A stretch of 5,687 nucleotides of DNA from Nitrososphaerales archaeon TH5888 (GCA_014523595.1 JAATVN010000177.1:1-5687), one strand, 5' to 3'; shown: positions 1 through 5,020, counted from the first letter of the stretch. The notes: generated by a model not told the origin, from the sequence alone. A program made the numbers and translations.

Positions 1-68
1 AGATACCCAGCAAAACCAATTCCAAAGCCTATTAACCAGAATATGAAAACTGCAAATCCTCTAGACAC
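1..68 (-). CDS. N-terminus of a probable small membrane protein (partial)
   Basis: A GTG start at 68-66 opens a minus-strand frame that runs off the left edge after 22 codons. The peptide begins MSRGFAVFIF and continues as one hydrophobic, Phe/Gly/Trp-rich stretch of about 18 residues after an Arg. This fits an N-terminal transmembrane helix or signal anchor with the Arg on the cytoplasmic side. A stop codon (TGA) lies three codons upstream of the GTG, so no earlier start is possible in this frame. A purine-rich Shine-Dalgarno match lies 6 nt before the GTG, which supports the start. The gene is divergent from homoserine dehydrogenase. I do not recognise the family. With only 22 residues visible, the open frame could be chance; the ribosome site and the membrane-like composition are the main arguments for it. 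Confidence 0.42.
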   Translation of the reverse strand, partial: MSRGFAVFIFWLIGFGIGFAGY

Positions 69-74
69 TTCTCT

Positions 75-82
75 TCATCTCC
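75..82 (-). promoter_or_regulatory. Shine-Dalgarno site for the left-edge membrane protein
   Basis: Read on the minus strand, GGAGATGA is a close match to the archaeal anti-Shine-Dalgarno complement GGAGGTGA. It ends 6 nt before the GTG at 68. It is the main reason for choosing GTG as the start. A T/A-rich box on the minus strand at 95-89 (AAATAAA) lies about 24 nt from the start and would, as a TATA box, give a nearly leaderless transcript lacking this site. The real promoter may therefore lie further upstream. Confidence 0.4.
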
Positions 83-161
83 ATGCAGTTTATTTCTGTT
101 AATGTGATGAGCCTTTGGTAATTCATGAGCAATTTCTGTAAAAAATGTATTAAATTGCGAA

Positions 162-184
162 TGTCAAAAAATGTGCATTTGACA
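162..184. repeat. Inverted repeat in the divergent intergenic region
   Basis: TGTCAAA (162-168) and TTTGACA (178-184) are perfect inverted copies separated by 9 nt. The spacer contains a second, inner pairing of AAATG with CATTT. The element sits between the divergent left-edge gene and homoserine dehydrogenase, about 130 nt upstream of the latter. It could be an operator for a dimeric regulator or a leader-RNA hairpin. Repeats of this size arise by chance in AT-rich DNA, so its position is the only argument in its favour. Confidence 0.3.
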
Positions 185-279
185 CATCACTGATTTAATA
201 CAAATTATGAATATTTGTAAAACTTGAGAACATGATGAAATCTACAAAATCAAAAGTTCTTTTTCAGGATAGTTCAAAC

Positions 280-287
280 TTATTTAA
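280..287 (+). promoter_or_regulatory. TATA-like box of homoserine dehydrogenase
   Basis: TTATTTAA is centred about 29 nt upstream of the TTG at 313, the spacing expected between an archaeal TATA box and a transcription start at or next to the initiation codon. No Shine-Dalgarno sequence precedes the TTG, which fits a leaderless mRNA. The call is from sequence pattern only. Confidence 0.4.
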
Positions 288-312
288 CCGGATATTTTAG
301 ATACTAAAGTAA

Positions 313-1323
313 TTGAGATTGATATTGTTAGGTTTTGGGGTGGTTGGCCAAAGCTTTGTCAAATTATTGGTATCACATTCGGCTGATCTCTATAATCTGT
401 ATGGCATAAAACCCAAAGTAGTTGCGTGTGCAGATAATGGTGGAATTGTGACTTGCGATCAAGGCCTAGATCTGGACAGACTGCTAAATGTCAAAAAGAA
501 AAAGAAATCTGTTGTCCAGTATGGGTCACGTGGAAGTACATCAGAAATAGTGGATGTAATTGAAAACATGGACGCGGAAGTTGTTATCGAACTAACTCCA
601 ACCAATATTACTGACGGAGAACCAGGAAAAAATCATATTATCACAGCTATGAAATCTGGTAAGAACGTAATTACAGTAAACAAGGGTCCTCTTGCCCTGG
701 AATTTCCTTCATTGATCGAACTGGCGGAGTATAATAGAATTGCTTTCAAGTTTAGTGGAACGGTCGGAGGGGGAACACCGATACTAGAATTTGCTAAAAG
801 ATGCTTGAAGGGGGACAGAATCATATCCTTTGAGGGAATCCTTAACGGCACAACAAATTATATCCTGAGCAAAATGTACGAAGGGTTAAATTTCTCCGAG
901 GCCCTCCGAGATGCTTCGGAAAAGGGATATGCTGAAAAAGATCCCACACTTGATATTGATGGATATGATGCAGTGGCAAAGTTGGTAATTGCATCAAATT
1001 TTGTTATGAATTTGAAATCAACAATTAAGGATGTTAGAAGAACCGGTATTAGGGATGTACAATCCTCCCAAATTGTCATTGAACGAAAAAAGGGAAATGC
1101 AATAAAGTTGATCGCAAGTTGTAATGGAAAAGATTTAATCGTTGAACCAAAGCCAGTTTCTACGAAGGATCCAATCTGTGTGGATGGTATTCTTAATGCT
1201 ATAACATTTACATGTCAGCATTCAGGTCAGCAAACAATTATAGGGAAAGGAGCAGGAGGCATGGAAACTGCAAGTTCAATTTTGCGAGATTTGATAGATG
1301 TCAGGAGCACAATACGATTATAA
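313..1323 (+). CDS. hom: Homoserine dehydrogenase (EC 1.1.1.3), no ACT domain
   Basis: Catalyses NAD(P)H-dependent reduction of L-aspartate 4-semialdehyde to L-homoserine, the branch point to threonine and methionine, in the cytoplasm. The protein has 336 residues. The N-terminal Rossmann fold carries GFGVVG at 7-12, and the interdomain segment has NKGPLA at about 123-128. The catalytic domain has GTVGGGTPI (149-157) and GILNGTTNYIL (175-185), then a segment with Glu208, Asp214, Asp219 and Lys223, the order and spacing of the catalytic residues known from yeast enzyme. The signature GKGAGGMETA lies near 311-320. It ends there, so it is the short form without the C-terminal regulatory ACT domain. 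A Lys-rich run (61-65) in the nucleotide-binding half is probably a surface insertion. TAA immediately precedes TTG 313, so no earlier start exists; TTG 319 is a possible alternative. It appears monocistronic with no metabolic partner adjacent. Confidence 0.96.
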   Translation: MRLILLGFGVVGQSFVKLLVSHSADLYNLYGIKPKVVACADNGGIVTCDQGLDLDRLLNVKKKKKSVVQYGSRGSTSEIVDVIENMDAEVVIELTPTNITDGEPGKNHIITAMKSGKNVITVNKGPLALEFPSLIELAEYNRIAFKFSGTVGGGTPILEFAKRCLKGDRIISFEGILNGTTNYILSKMYEGLNFSEALRDASEKGYAEKDPTLDIDGYDAVAKLVIASNFVMNLKSTIKDVRRTGIRDVQSSQIVIERKKGNAIKLIASCNGKDLIVEPKPVSTKDPICVDGILNAITFTCQHSGQQTIIGKGAGGMETASSILRDLIDVRSTIRL

Positions 1324-1440
1324 ATTTGAAATCTTTCTAGAATCTTGATAAAACTTGAATCATGATACTGTATTTTAGTAATTAGTGCTTGTTCCATAAA
1401 TATTTTTGACAAAAATTAATACAAAGCACGTTACTACTCA

Positions 1441-1459
1441 TATAGAACCAAGTTCTATA
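1441..1459. repeat. Perfect inverted repeat upstream of a micro-ORF
   Basis: TATAGAAC (1441-1448) and GTTCTATA (1452-1459) pair perfectly around a 3-nt loop. A second, imperfect hairpin, TAGAAA-TTC-TTTCTA, follows at 1463-1477. The right arm overlaps a TATA-like stretch (TCTATAGAT, 1454-1462) about 30 nt upstream of the ATG at 1489. This is the geometry of a repressor site over a promoter. Alternatively the hairpins sit in the 3' region of the homoserine dehydrogenase transcript, about 120 nt after its stop. Confidence 0.35.
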
Positions 1460-1488
1460 GATTAGAAATTCTTTCTATCATTTGTAAT

Positions 1489-1581
1489 ATGTCCTCTTCA
1501 AAAGAATGTACTACTTACGGGATACTCGTAGACTCAATGTTATTACTGGTGGATAATATAAAAGAAGAACTCCATGATTAA
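1489..1581 (+). CDS. Possible 30-residue micro-ORF, unknown function
   Basis: An ATG-initiated frame of 30 codons ending in TAA. It begins MSSSKECTTYG, followed by a hydrophobic patch (ILVDSMLLLV) and an acidic tail ending KEELHD. It could form one amphipathic helix. A TATA-like box lies about 30 nt upstream and is embedded in a palindrome, and no Shine-Dalgarno is present. It ends 7 nt from the stop codon of the convergent small gene at 1589-1783. I do not recognise it. A 30-codon open frame is not rare by chance, so the call rests on the promoter-like spacing and the plausible composition. Confidence 0.25.
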   Translation: MSSSKECTTYGILVDSMLLLVDNIKEELHD

Positions 1582-1588
1582 AATTCAT

Positions 1589-1783
1589 CTACATTGTTTG
1601 TAATTTGTCCAAAACTGAATTAATCATGAGAAGATCATCTGCTAAAAATCTTCTTTTTTGTAATAGTCTGTATTTCAAAACTTTTCTGTAGCTTGTGTTA
1701 TATTTCTTATGCAGTTTCTCTACATTCCACTCACTAAGGTCTCTTATAAATTCTCTCTCCTTAGCACGCAAGCAGGATGACAT
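1589..1783 (-). CDS. Small Lys/Arg-rich protein, unknown function
   Basis: A 64-residue frame with an ATG start (1783-1781) and TAG stop. About a quarter of residues are Lys or Arg (15 of 64), with no membrane segment or signal peptide. The sequence reads like a real soluble protein: two or three predicted amphipathic helices, with a central KKYNTSYRKVLKYRLLQK stretch (26-43) and a regular Leu/Ile/Met pattern towards the C-terminus (LLMINSVLDKL). From memory it resembles small charged proteins that occur in several copies in terrestrial ammonia-oxidising archaea, but I cannot name a family. The basic central helix would suit nucleic-acid binding, which is inference only. It is isolated in a gene-poor region with no partner on its strand, and no Shine-Dalgarno precedes the start. 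Confidence 0.6.
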   Translation of the reverse strand: MSSCLRAKEREFIRDLSEWNVEKLHKKYNTSYRKVLKYRLLQKRRFLADDLLMINSVLDKLQTM

Positions 1784-2106
1784 TGTTTATTCCATGAATT
1801 AGAATCAAGTACCTTATTACAGTTATCCGAGAACATAGTACTCCGTTATATCATAATCTCGTGTACTATGCAAGGGTAAGATACTGGGCGATTTAACTAG
1901 GGCAAGGAATATACCCGTGACGTAGTAATAACAAAAGACGTTGCATTTGACTTCATGAGCTATCTTGGATCTCCGATTTAAAAAATTTAATGCAATTTAA
2001 TACTTTACTAGTCTACTGAACAATACAATCCATGCCGTTGTATTTTTATCCTAAACTTAGGTATATGTTATGATACGTTAATTAATCTTGGACTCCAAAA
2101 TAACAC
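1784..2106. other. Gene-free stretch
   Basis: No frame longer than about 20 codons with a credible start was found on either strand. There is no tRNA-like cloverleaf or recognisable RNA gene. It contains one inverted repeat (1834-1870), a short imperfect palindrome CCTAA-AC-TTAGG near 2052-2063, and the 8-bp palindrome TTAATTAA near 2079-2086. The left end would hold the promoter of the minus-strand small gene at 1589-1783. Confidence 0.55.
1834..1870. repeat. Nested inverted repeat
   Basis: CATAGTAC (1834-1841) and GTACTATG (1863-1870) are perfect inverted 8-mers, 21 nt apart. The spacer itself holds TTAT-ATC-ATAA (1846-1856), so two palindromes are nested. It lies in DNA with no gene, 50-90 nt upstream of the small minus-strand gene at 1589-1783. 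It could be a regulatory site, a fold in a non-coding RNA, or a chance event. Confidence 0.3.
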
Positions 2107-2460
2107 ATGAGCAAGGAAACCGATCCTTAGGTAGGCTTATTAAAAGAAAATATCGAAATGGGATCAAATCAAATCAAACATAATGTAGAGTTGGCTCCAA
2201 ATCAAATAAAACTTAACATATAGATGAAAACAGCAATGACTAACTCCTTTATCAAGATGAGTGGGACGCTGAGCAAGGAGACAACTATCGCGTATGAAAA
2301 TGCCAGAAAAGAAATGATGGCTTCTGCAGAAAAATGAAAGATAGTTTTCGCCCAGATAATCGAAGTAAGATTTGATAACCCAGTGTCCACTATTATTTTG
2401 GATTTGGTCATAATAACGTCAAATGAAAGATCTCACCAAGATCTCACTCGCATCTTCTAA
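2107..2460 (+). pseudogene. Possible decayed coding stretch with in-frame stops
   Basis: One plus-strand frame stays open between stops for unusually long intervals in AT-rich DNA. It opens with ATG at 2107, meets TAG at 2128-2130, continues for 30 codons to TAG at 2221-2223, then an ATG-initiated 37-codon block (2224-2337, beginning MKTAMTNSF, ending AEK, Ala/Lys/Glu/Met-rich) stops at TGA 2335-2337, and 40 more codons follow to TAA at 2458-2460. The 37-codon block has a helix-like, protein-like composition and could be a micro-ORF in its own right. A five-base repeat (ATCAA, three copies, 2163-2177) lies inside. I recognise no family. The evidence is only the interval lengths and composition, so this may be plain intergenic DNA. 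Confidence 0.2.
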
Positions 2461-2596
2461 AATTGATCAAATCCGTGCTCAAAACGATGGATCGATGATT
2501 TGGGGCGGGGTCAACAAAGTATATGAATACTATAAGAAAATAGGGAAAGAATTGTCCCTTTTAACATCATGGTTATACGTGATTTCTAGAAATTGA
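2423..2596 (+). CDS. Possible 57-residue small protein, unknown function
   Basis: An ATG-initiated frame of 57 codons ending TGA at 2594-2596, 39 nt before egtB and on the same strand. It begins MKDLTKISLASSKI, has a central GSMIWGGVNKVYEYY segment, and an aromatic/hydrophobic end (LLTSWLYVISRN). Residues about 2-9 are encoded by a tandem 11-bp duplication. It is one frame away from the interrupted frame at 2107-2460, so it may be the continuation of a frameshifted gene rather than an independent one. No Shine-Dalgarno is obvious. If real, it would be transcribed just ahead of egtB. Its stop overlaps the egtB promoter region. I do not recognise the protein. Confidence 0.3.
   Translation: MKDLTKISLASSKIDQIRAQNDGSMIWGGVNKVYEYYKKIGKELSLLTSWLYVISRN
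2427..2448. repeat. Tandem 11-bp duplication
   Basis: AAGATCTCACC (2427-2437) is directly followed by AAGATCTCACT (2438-2448); the two copies differ only in the last base. An immediate 10-of-11 repeat of this size is unlikely by chance and suggests a local duplication, for example by replication slippage. Because 11 is not a multiple of three, it would shift any reading frame across it. Confidence 0.7.
2582..2593. promoter_or_regulatory. 12-bp palindrome upstream of the egtB TATA box
   Basis: ATTTCTAGAAAT is a perfect 12-bp palindrome. It ends 10 nt before the proposed TATA box and 42 nt before the egtB start, the location where an archaeal activator or repressor dimer would bind. Its core TTCTAGAA also occurs at 1335-1342, 12 nt after the homoserine dehydrogenase stop. 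One or two palindromes of this length are expected by chance in an AT-rich window of this size, so the position is what makes it interesting. Confidence 0.3.
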
Positions 2597-2603
2597 ATAA
2601 AAA

Positions 2604-2611
2604 TTAAATTA
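2604..2611 (+). promoter_or_regulatory. TATA-like box of egtB
   Basis: TTAAATTA, within an A/T-only tract at about 2597-2612, is centred about 28 nt upstream of the TTG at 2636. This places the predicted transcription start at or within a few bases of the initiation codon. There is no Shine-Dalgarno, so the egtB message is probably leaderless, like that of homoserine dehydrogenase. Confidence 0.4.
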
Positions 2612-2635
2612 TGTAAGATGCGTTAATCATTAATA

Positions 2636-3979
2636 TTGACTCAGGTTATCACAAATGATGTAAAGAAATTACGGTTGGACTTTCTGAATGTAAGAAATAC
2701 CACTTCAGATATCTTTCAGCCTATTTCAATGGAAGATGCTGTAATGCAGTCTGACCCATTTGGTAGCACTCCCAATTGGCATATAGCCCATGTAACCTGG
2801 TTTTTTCAGAAAATCCTTGAAAAATACAGGCAGGATATTGACGCTAATTCAATAAATACAGACTATCTCAACTCATATTATCAACGTTATAGCAAGATAT
2901 TACCCAAATCCGATAGAGGAAAATTTCCTAGACCTAAGGTTTCTGACACACTGAAATACCGCACTCAAATTGAAGAGATGTTTCTAAAATTTTTGGACAA
3001 TATAGAAGAGAATAACTCCATGACACGTTCTTTGGCATATGACATTGAACTAGCAAATCAACATGAAATGCAACACCAGGAGCTTTTAGTGTACGATCTT
3101 CAACATTACTTCCAGAAATTTGAAGATCCACTTGATAATTATGAACCAAAATTAATGAAGACTACCAATGTGGATGGAATTCATGATATCGAGGAGGGAA
3201 TGGTTAGGATCCCAGGAGGATTATACGAACTTGGGTTTTCTGGAAATGACTTTTGTTATGACAATGAAATTCCAGAGCATAAAACGTATCTGAATACATA
3301 TGATATTGACAAATATCCTGTGACAAATAAGGAATTTCTTGAATTTGTCGAATCAGGAGGATATCAAGATTATAAATTGTGGTTATCTGATGGATGGGAT
3401 CTTGTGAAAGAAAAACAATGGGACGCACCACTATACTGGCAAGAAATTGATGGAGACTGGTACAAAAAAGATTTCAGGGGATTAAATAGAATTTCACCAA
3501 ACGAACCAGTTGTAAATGTGAGTTATTACGAAGCGGACGCATATTCAAAATGGGTAGGAAAGAGGTTACCAACTGAGGCAGAATGGGAAAAAGCAGCCAG
3601 TTGGAATGAAGATTTGAAAAAAAAGACATTGTATCCATGGGGAGATGGGTTTCCTTCCGACCTTAATTCAAATTTGTTAGAATCATGGAAATGGGCGCCG
3701 TCTCCAATTGGGTCATACCCACAAGGAAAAAGTCATTATGGATGTCATCAGATGCTGGGCGATGTATGGGAATGGACAGCCTCTGAATACGTCCTATATC
3801 CTGGGTTTAGATCCAAATTCTCAGAATATACGGACAAGTGGGCAATTAATCAGAAGGTATTGCGCGGAGGCTCATATGCTACTCCAAGGTCGCAAATTCG
3901 AAATAGTTATAGAAATTATTTCAAACCACACGAAAGAATTCCATTCTCAGGATTTCGTTGCGTTAGAGACCTTCTTTAA
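2636..3979 (+). CDS. egtB: Ergothioneine sulfoxide synthase EgtB (iron-dependent)
   Basis: Joins hercynine to a thiol donor (cysteine or gamma-glutamylcysteine) with O2 at a non-haem iron, forming the sulfoxide precursor of ergothioneine; cytoplasmic. The 447 residues have an N-terminal DinB-like four-helix domain (about 10-160) and a C-terminal formylglycine-generating-enzyme-like domain (about 185-447). Likely iron ligands are His52 in WHIAHVTWFF and His143/His147 in HEMQHQE. NSYY (79-82), RLPTEAEWE (310-318), GDVWEWT (375-381), RGGSYATPR (410-418) and FSGFR (437-441) are family hallmarks. The usual Arg-x-x-Arg thiol-binding pair reads Lys91/Arg94, and the mycobacterial Asn-Trp-Asp motif reads Asn427-Tyr-Phe, so cysteine may be the donor. 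TAA at 2624 rules out an earlier start; TTG 2636 leaves the normal N-terminal helix. The 3' end overlaps convergent egtD by 33 bp. Confidence 0.93.
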   Translation: MTQVITNDVKKLRLDFLNVRNTTSDIFQPISMEDAVMQSDPFGSTPNWHIAHVTWFFQKILEKYRQDIDANSINTDYLNSYYQRYSKILPKSDRGKFPRPKVSDTLKYRTQIEEMFLKFLDNIEENNSMTRSLAYDIELANQHEMQHQELLVYDLQHYFQKFEDPLDNYEPKLMKTTNVDGIHDIEEGMVRIPGGLYELGFSGNDFCYDNEIPEHKTYLNTYDIDKYPVTNKEFLEFVESGGYQDYKLWLSDGWDLVKEKQWDAPLYWQEIDGDWYKKDFRGLNRISPNEPVVNVSYYEADAYSKWVGKRLPTEAEWEKAASWNEDLKKKTLYPWGDGFPSDLNSNLLESWKWAPSPIGSYPQGKSHYGCHQMLGDVWEWTASEYVLYPGFRSKFSEYTDKWAINQKVLRGGSYATPRSQIRNSYRNYFKPHERIPFSGFRCVRDLL

Positions 3980-4954
3980 CAATATTACAGTGTACTGTTG
4001 CTCTGGATCGGTAAAATTACGAATCACCTGAAAACCCGCCTTTTTTACGAGTCTATTAAGTCTGGGTAATGAATATTTGTAAGAATTTTCTGTATGAATG
4101 GTTTCGCCCTTCTTAAAGTAGAACATTTTTTCAATTGCTCCAATTCTTACCTGTTGGTCCAATTTTGATTCTAAATGCATCTCGATTCTGTGTTTATGAA
4201 TATTGTAGAATGACTTGTGTTCAAAGTTTGATATATTAAACTCTCCTTCAAGTTCTCTGTTAATTCTGGCCAAGACGTTGAAATTGAATTTTGCTGTTAT
4301 ACCTTTCTTATCATTGTACGCTCTATCCAAAATTGATTTATCCTTTTCCAGATCGATACCAATTAATAGTAAATCATCTTTTCGAACAAATCTTGCTATA
4401 GAGTGCAAAAAATTCATTGCTTCTTTGGGATCAAAATTTCCAATAGTTGATCCTAAAAAAATTATTAATTTCTTGTTTGGAATCTTACTTTTGAGTTTCA
4501 TAAATTCATTTATCTTGACAAGTCCTGAAACATAGTCTGAACAAATGCCATAAATTTGTAAATTTGCATATTCTCTAAACAAATCTCCAATTGATTTTTT
4601 CAGCATTTTTAATGAGACATCTATGGGAAAATAGGTAACAACCTTCAACTTTGCAAGAAACGGTCCTAATAAAATTCTAGTTTTCAAGGAATTTCCGTTT
4701 CCTAATTCAATAACACTTATTTCTTGTCCTCCGATTATCTTCAAAATTTCATCCACGGAATTTTTCAATATTTGCGATTCAATTCGATTAAGATAATATT
4801 CAGGTTGCATGCATATTTCTTCAAATAACCTGGACCCCTTTTTATCATAGAAAAATTTAGGAGAAATCTGCTTTTGTTTATCATTCAATCCTCTTGCAAC
4901 TTCTTTTGCAAATTCATTATTTATGATGAACCTTTCATTGTTGTGTATTAGCAA
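3947..4954 (-). CDS. egtD: L-histidine N-alpha-methyltransferase EgtD
   Basis: Transfers three methyl groups from S-adenosylmethionine to the alpha-amino group of histidine, giving hercynine, the substrate of EgtB; cytoplasmic. The 335 residues cover the full family length. FFYDKKGSRLFEEI (34-47) and PEYYLNR (51-57) open the histidine-binding part. IELGNGNS (82-89) is the SAM glycine-rich loop, with Asp112 in FPIDVS and FLGSTIGNFDP (166-176) following. Residues equivalent to the mycobacterial histidine pocket are all present: Tyr36, Tyr53, Asn173, Tyr213, Met259, Glu289 and Ser291. Spacing between them matches the mycobacterial set apart from one insertion between Tyr53 and Asn173, so histidine specificity is expected. 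The start is TTG, 14 nt after a strong Shine-Dalgarno. It lies 66 nt downstream of the epimerase gene on the same strand and overlaps egtB tail to tail. Confidence 0.95.
   Translation of the reverse strand: MLIHNNERFIINNEFAKEVARGLNDKQKQISPKFFYDKKGSRLFEEICMQPEYYLNRIESQILKNSVDEILKIIGGQEISVIELGNGNSLKTRILLGPFLAKLKVVTYFPIDVSLKMLKKSIGDLFREYANLQIYGICSDYVSGLVKINEFMKLKSKIPNKKLIIFLGSTIGNFDPKEAMNFLHSIARFVRKDDLLLIGIDLEKDKSILDRAYNDKKGITAKFNFNVLARINRELEGEFNISNFEHKSFYNIHKHRIEMHLESKLDQQVRIGAIEKMFYFKKGETIHTENSYKYSLPRLNRLVKKAGFQVIRNFTDPEQQYTVILLKKVSNATKS
4041..4046 (+). terminator. Possible oligo-T terminator for egtB inside egtD
   Basis: A run of six T on the plus strand, preceded by a short C-rich stretch (CCCGCC, about 4035-4041), lies about 60 nt after the egtB stop. 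Archaeal RNA polymerase commonly stops at such tracts. It lies within the antisense of egtD codons, where any egtB terminator must be because the two genes overlap. No other strong T tract is nearer. Confidence 0.25.
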
Positions 4955-4968
4955 TCCTAGTGAAATTT

Positions 4969-4974
4969 ACCTCC
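4969..4974 (-). promoter_or_regulatory. Strong Shine-Dalgarno site for egtD
   Basis: GGAGGT on the minus strand is a perfect match to the anti-Shine-Dalgarno. It ends 14 nt before the TTG start at 4954, longer than the usual 5-10 nt. An in-frame TAA overlaps its end, so only an ATT at 4966 or the TTG at 4954 could start the protein. This site argues that egtD is translated from a leadered, possibly polycistronic mRNA, unlike egtB and hom. Confidence 0.6.
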
Positions 4975-4978
4975 TGAA

Positions 4979-4992
4979 AATATATTTATCAA
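4979..4992 (-). promoter_or_regulatory. AT-rich TATA-like tract upstream of egtD
   Basis: On the minus strand GATAAATATATTTT resembles an archaeal TATA box. A start about 25 nt downstream would fall near 4957-4962, after the Shine-Dalgarno site and almost at the TTG. It could be an internal promoter giving a leaderless egtD message in addition to read-through from the epimerase gene. Confidence 0.3.
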
Positions 4993-5020
4993 ATTATCTG
5001 CGTTCATATAATTCAATTTT

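Noticed and set aside
1..102. Plus-strand open frame from the left edge to TAA at 100-102, as the 3' end of an upstream gene
   Set aside because: The peptide is Pro/Asn/Lys-rich with no recognisable motif. The opposite strand offers a GTG start with a good Shine-Dalgarno and a coherent hydrophobic N-terminus, so the minus-strand reading is preferred.
1481..1610. Near-identical 14-mers TTTGTAATATGTCC (1481-1494) and TTTGTAATTTGTCC (1597-1610) as a possible direct repeat or attachment site
   Set aside because: Several 13-of-14 matches are expected by chance in AT-rich DNA of this length. No integrase, tRNA or mobile gene is nearby.
2163..2178. Three-copy ATCAA microsatellite as a phase-variation tract
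   Set aside because: Three copies are too few for efficient slippage, and it is not inside a convincing gene.
2202..2411. 69-codon minus-strand ORF encoding a hydrophobic, membrane-like peptide
   Set aside because: It lacks a well-spaced ribosome site (the nearest purine-rich match is about 19 nt away) and overlaps opposite plus-strand frames. AT-rich antisense DNA readily reads as hydrophobic residues. It could be a two-helix membrane protein, but the support is too weak to list.
1324..2635. Mobile element, CRISPR array, tRNA or other known RNA gene in the gene-poor region
   Set aside because: No transposase frame, terminal inverted repeats, regularly spaced repeats or cloverleaf with a conserved T-loop was found on either strand.
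3708..4031. 107-codon plus-strand ORF inside the egtB 3' end
   Set aside because: It is a shadow frame across egtB and the egtD antisense. Both of those genes have strong family motifs through this stretch.
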